Part shown: piece by piece, positions 5,369 to 6,726 of the stretch | Layout: every line of letters begins with the position of its first letter | Numbering within the stretch: position 1 is the stretch's first letter | NCBI GenBank assembly: GCA_021795275.1 | Contig: JAJYPO010000121.1 | Span: 1 to 6,726, forward strand | DNA length: 6,726 bases | DNA from: Nitrospirota bacterium | GTDB lineage: Bacteria; Nitrospirota_A; Leptospirillia; Leptospirillales; Leptospirillaceae | Direction: 5' to 3' | Position numbers and translations under genes: made by a program | The notes under the pieces: generated by a model | What the model saw: only the letters and a program-made list of their open reading frames with translations | Told to the model about the DNA's origin: nothing | Database searches by the model: none

Positions 5369-5767
5369 TTATTTATTCGGGAGGATGAAAAGTTCTTCCC
5401 GGTCCGAGACCGGCGACCCTTCGGGAGGGTTTCTCCAGATGACGGCGAGGGTGTGACGGCCAGGTTTTTGGGGAGGAGCGGTGATCCATGTGGACCGTTC
5501 CTCCGAAAGATCCGCCATGGCAACGGGTTGTCCATCGACCGTGACCTCCAGCATGTAAAAGACATGGGTGGGCGGTGGGGTGGAAAAAGTGACGTGAAAC
5601 TTTAACGGATCGCCGGCATGAATTTCGGTCGGATAGACGACGCGAAAACTCTGCGAAGCGGCAAATACCCGAACATTCGTCATCACCAATAAGGCAAGAG
5701 CTATAAGGAACACTATGAAGGGGGTCGAAAAAGCCACGGACCTTCTTTTGGCCTTTCGGCTATCCAT
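5369..5767 (-). CDS. Exported beta-rich protein, Ig-like fold suspected
   Basis: Predicted 132-residue exported protein of unknown function. The start at 5767 is fixed by GAGGAG 5 nt upstream; the frame stays open to 5839 but without a comparable site. The N-terminus is strongly basic (RKAKRR), then a hydrophobic core at 16-30, with probable signal peptidase I cleavage after VFA at 36. The mature domain of about 95 residues is predicted beta-rich, with alternating strands: SFRVVYPTEI, AGDPLKFHVTFS, HVFYMLEVTVDGQPV, STWITAPP, GRHTLAVIWRNP and REELFILP. The VDG turn and GRHTLAVIW strand are typical of Ig-like or macroglobulin-like sandwich domains. It has no cysteines. It opens the unit that continues with the lipoprotein (59-bp gap) and the cytochrome, so it probably works in the periplasm near them. 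Confidence 0.82.
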   Translation of the reverse strand: MDSRKAKRRSVAFSTPFIVFLIALALLVMTNVRVFAASQSFRVVYPTEIHAGDPLKFHVTFSTPPPTHVFYMLEVTVDGQPVAMADLSEERSTWITAPPQKPGRHTLAVIWRNPPEGSPVSDREELFILPNK

Positions 5768-5772
5768 CACTT

Positions 5773-5778
5773 CTCCTC
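5773..5778 (-). promoter_or_regulatory. Strong ribosome binding site of the exported beta-rich protein
   Basis: GAGGAG on the minus strand with a 5-nt spacer (AAGTG) before ATG 5767. It decides the start against the longer open frame. It lies in the 28-bp spacer shared with the divergent DUF2127 gene. Confidence 0.75.
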
Positions 5779-5780
5779 TC

Positions 5781-5789
5781 TGGTACAAT
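5781..5789 (+). promoter_or_regulatory. Candidate extended -10 promoter of the DUF2127 gene, leaderless
   Basis: TGGTACAAT carries a TG extension and a hexamer one base away from TATAAT. Transcription starting 7 nt downstream would begin at about 5796, which is the A of the ATG, giving a leaderless message. No Shine-Dalgarno is seen before this ATG, which fits. No good -35 is visible, as is usual for extended -10 promoters. Confidence 0.42.
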
Positions 5790-5795
5790 GGCACA

Positions 5796-6290
5796 ATGAT
5801 TATCTCTTCCCGATCTCCCCTTTTTCTAAAATACATCATCCTTGAGCGTGTTGCGAAGGGAATGTTTGCATTTCTGATCGGACTGGGGGGGCTCTCTCTC
5901 GGTCCTGTCCGTCTGAACCACCTTCTCTACCAGTGGGCGCAGAACTTCAATATCGATGTCGACAATGCATGGACCGGCCAAATTTTTCGGAAGACAGGTC
6001 TGATAGGCCCCAACATGCTCATGGTCATTTCGGTCGGGGGGATCGCCTACGGGCTTTTGAACTTCACGGTGGCATGGGGGCTCCACCGGAGATTCCGGTG
6101 GGCCGAATATATGACGATCATCGAAATTTCTGCCCTGATCCCGGTCGAGGTCTATGCCATGCATTCCCATTTCTCCATCTGGAGATTCGGGGTTTTCATT
6201 CTGAATATTCTCATTGTCGTATACCTTCTTAGGAACCGCCAGCTTTTTCATGGCGTTCATGAAAAAACCGAGCCTGTCGCTGACAGCTGA
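5796..6290 (+). CDS. DUF2127 family integral membrane protein
   Basis: Predicted 164-residue inner-membrane protein with four hydrophobic segments at about 18-38, 73-96, 104-122 and 128-146. The family pattern is clear. It shows an early LERVAKG segment, a soluble loop (45-70) with NIDVDN, the GIAYGLLNFTVAWGLHRRFRWAEYMTI transition (82-108), IPVEVYAM (115-122), and a final NILIVVYLL (137-145) followed by a polar tail. DUF2127 proteins have no established biochemical role that I can state. ATG 5796 is preferred. An in-frame ATG at 5715 would add 27 residues, but they run antisense through the signal peptide of the opposite gene and match nothing in the family. There is no Shine-Dalgarno, consistent with the candidate leaderless promoter. 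The MFS transporter follows 38 bp later on the same strand, so co-expression is likely. Confidence 0.87.
   Translation: MIISSRSPLFLKYIILERVAKGMFAFLIGLGGLSLGPVRLNHLLYQWAQNFNIDVDNAWTGQIFRKTGLIGPNMLMVISVGGIAYGLLNFTVAWGLHRRFRWAEYMTIIEISALIPVEVYAMHSHFSIWRFGVFILNILIVVYLLRNRQLFHGVHEKTEPVADS
5799..5804 (-). promoter_or_regulatory. Candidate -10 element for the exported protein/lipoprotein/cytochrome unit
   Basis: GATAAT on the minus strand would place transcription start near 5792, about 25 nt before ATG 5767 and with the ribosome binding site inside the leader. It lies within the first codons of the divergent gene. A -35 is poor (TTAGAA at 19 bp), so support is modest. Confidence 0.3.
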
Positions 6291-6314
6291 GTTCGCCTGA
6301 TCGTCGGGGTTCGC

Positions 6315-6319
6315 AAGGA
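6315..6319 (+). promoter_or_regulatory. Ribosome binding site of the MFS transporter gene
   Basis: AAGGA lies 9 nt before ATG 6329. The nearby ATG at 6319 overlaps this site and opens only a short frame in a different phase. Confidence 0.5.
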
Positions 6320-6328
6320 TGTCGAACG

Positions 6329-6726
6329 ATGACGGCTTTGGTTCCCATTCTCCTCTTTCTTGCAAATTTCCTGAACTATCTTGATCGCCAGCTTTTTTCC
6401 GCCCTGTTTCCTGTGGTCGTCCCGGTCTTTCGGCTTTCGGACCCTCTTGTGGGGGCGCTGGGATCCGCCTTTACCTTGTCCTATCTTGTTGCGGCTCCCC
6501 TGGCGGGGTACCTCTCGGACCGCATTCCTCCGCGCCGCGTTCTGGCAGGAGGGGTTCTCGTATTTTCTGCAGGCATGTGGTTGTGTGCCATGGCGGGTGG
6601 AATGGCCGAACTCTTCCTGGGGAGAATGTTGACAGGGGTCGGGGAGGCGGCGTTGTTCGTCGTTGGCCCCCAGTCCATGGGAGTTGATCGGGGGGCTGGC
6701 CGGAGGCTGGCCATCTTTCTCTCTGC
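6329..6726 (+). CDS. Major facilitator superfamily transporter, 5' part
   Basis: The first 132 codons of a gene that continues beyond the right edge. The translation is highly hydrophobic with about four membrane segments: 4-24, 39-60, 71-90, and 95-115. Family motifs are NYLDRQ in the first helix (16-21), the loop 2-3 motif A form GYLSDRIPPRR (60-70), and GRMLTGVGEAAL (98-109) in helix 4, where the Arg and Gly-Glu-Ala are typical of spinster-like and related MFS members. This predicts a proton- or gradient-driven inner-membrane transporter. The substrate cannot be told from this part. The truncated frame has no stop in the window. The start at 6329 agrees with the position of the first helix and the upstream AAGGA. 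Confidence 0.88.
   Translation, partial: MTALVPILLFLANFLNYLDRQLFSALFPVVVPVFRLSDPLVGALGSAFTLSYLVAAPLAGYLSDRIPPRRVLAGGVLVFSAGMWLCAMAGGMAELFLGRMLTGVGEAALFVVGPQSMGVDRGAGRRLAIFLS

Noticed and set aside
5715..5795. Earlier start (5715) for the DUF2127 protein
   Set aside because: The extra residues are antisense to the signal peptide of the opposing gene and precede the family's conserved N-terminus.
5826..6365. 179-residue minus-strand frame opposite the DUF2127 gene
   Set aside because: Highly charged, Pro-rich shadow of a membrane protein gene, with no good ribosome binding site or domain.
6319..6384. ATG at 6319 as a start for the MFS gene or a leader peptide
   Set aside because: It is out of phase with the transporter and its ATG overlaps the AAGGA site. 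The short frame has no support.
1..6726. CRISPR arrays, tRNA or rRNA genes, insertion sequence ends, toxin-antitoxin or phage genes
   Set aside because: Looked for and not seen. There are no regularly spaced repeats, transposase motifs or cloverleaf-like segments, and coding sequence covers nearly all of the window.

Overview
The window is compact bacterial chromosome with almost no non-coding space. It carries parts or all of ten protein genes in four transcription blocks. I see no RNA gene, CRISPR array, insertion sequence or origin. Two lipoproteins, a lipobox-bearing signal peptide peptidase, exported proteins and a membrane-anchored c-type cytochrome point to a Gram-negative-type, respiring bacterium. 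The gene mix and moderately high GC would fit a Nitrospirota-type acidophile such as Leptospirillum, but that is a guess from general resemblance and not a demonstrated assignment.

Layout. (1) Positions 1-1249, + strand: the 3' end of a YajQ-family gene, then sppA (S49 signal peptide peptidase, lipoprotein type). (2) Positions 1213-3147, - strand: a tightly packed unit read as TRASH-like zinc-site membrane protein, then type-2 glycerate kinase (MOFRL family), then a small exported orphan protein. The genes are linked by an 8-nt overlap and an 11-nt gap. The orphan converges on sppA and overlaps its 3' end by 37 bp. (3) Positions 3175-4287, + strand: a MidA/NDUFAF7-family methyltransferase, divergent from block 2 across only 27 bp. 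(4) Positions 4309-5767, - strand: an exported beta-rich protein, a lipoprotein with a secretin/ABC-auxiliary-like look, and a monoheme cytochrome c that starts at TTG within the lipoprotein stop codon. (5) Positions 5796-6726, + strand: a DUF2127 membrane protein, divergent from block 4 across 28 bp, followed by the 5' part of an MFS transporter that runs off the window.

How they may work together. SppA clears cleaved signal peptides. The glycerate kinase returns D-glycerate to central metabolism as 2-phosphoglycerate. The MidA homologue suggests complex I maturation, and the cytochrome operon next to it concerns the envelope and electron transfer. The least explained parts are the small exported orphan, the zinc-site protein coupled to the glycerate kinase, and the three-gene envelope/cytochrome unit. 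No clear novel defence or mobile system is visible. The most notable sequence-level features are the two very tight divergent starts, one with a candidate leaderless mRNA, and the overlapping 3' ends at 1213-1249.
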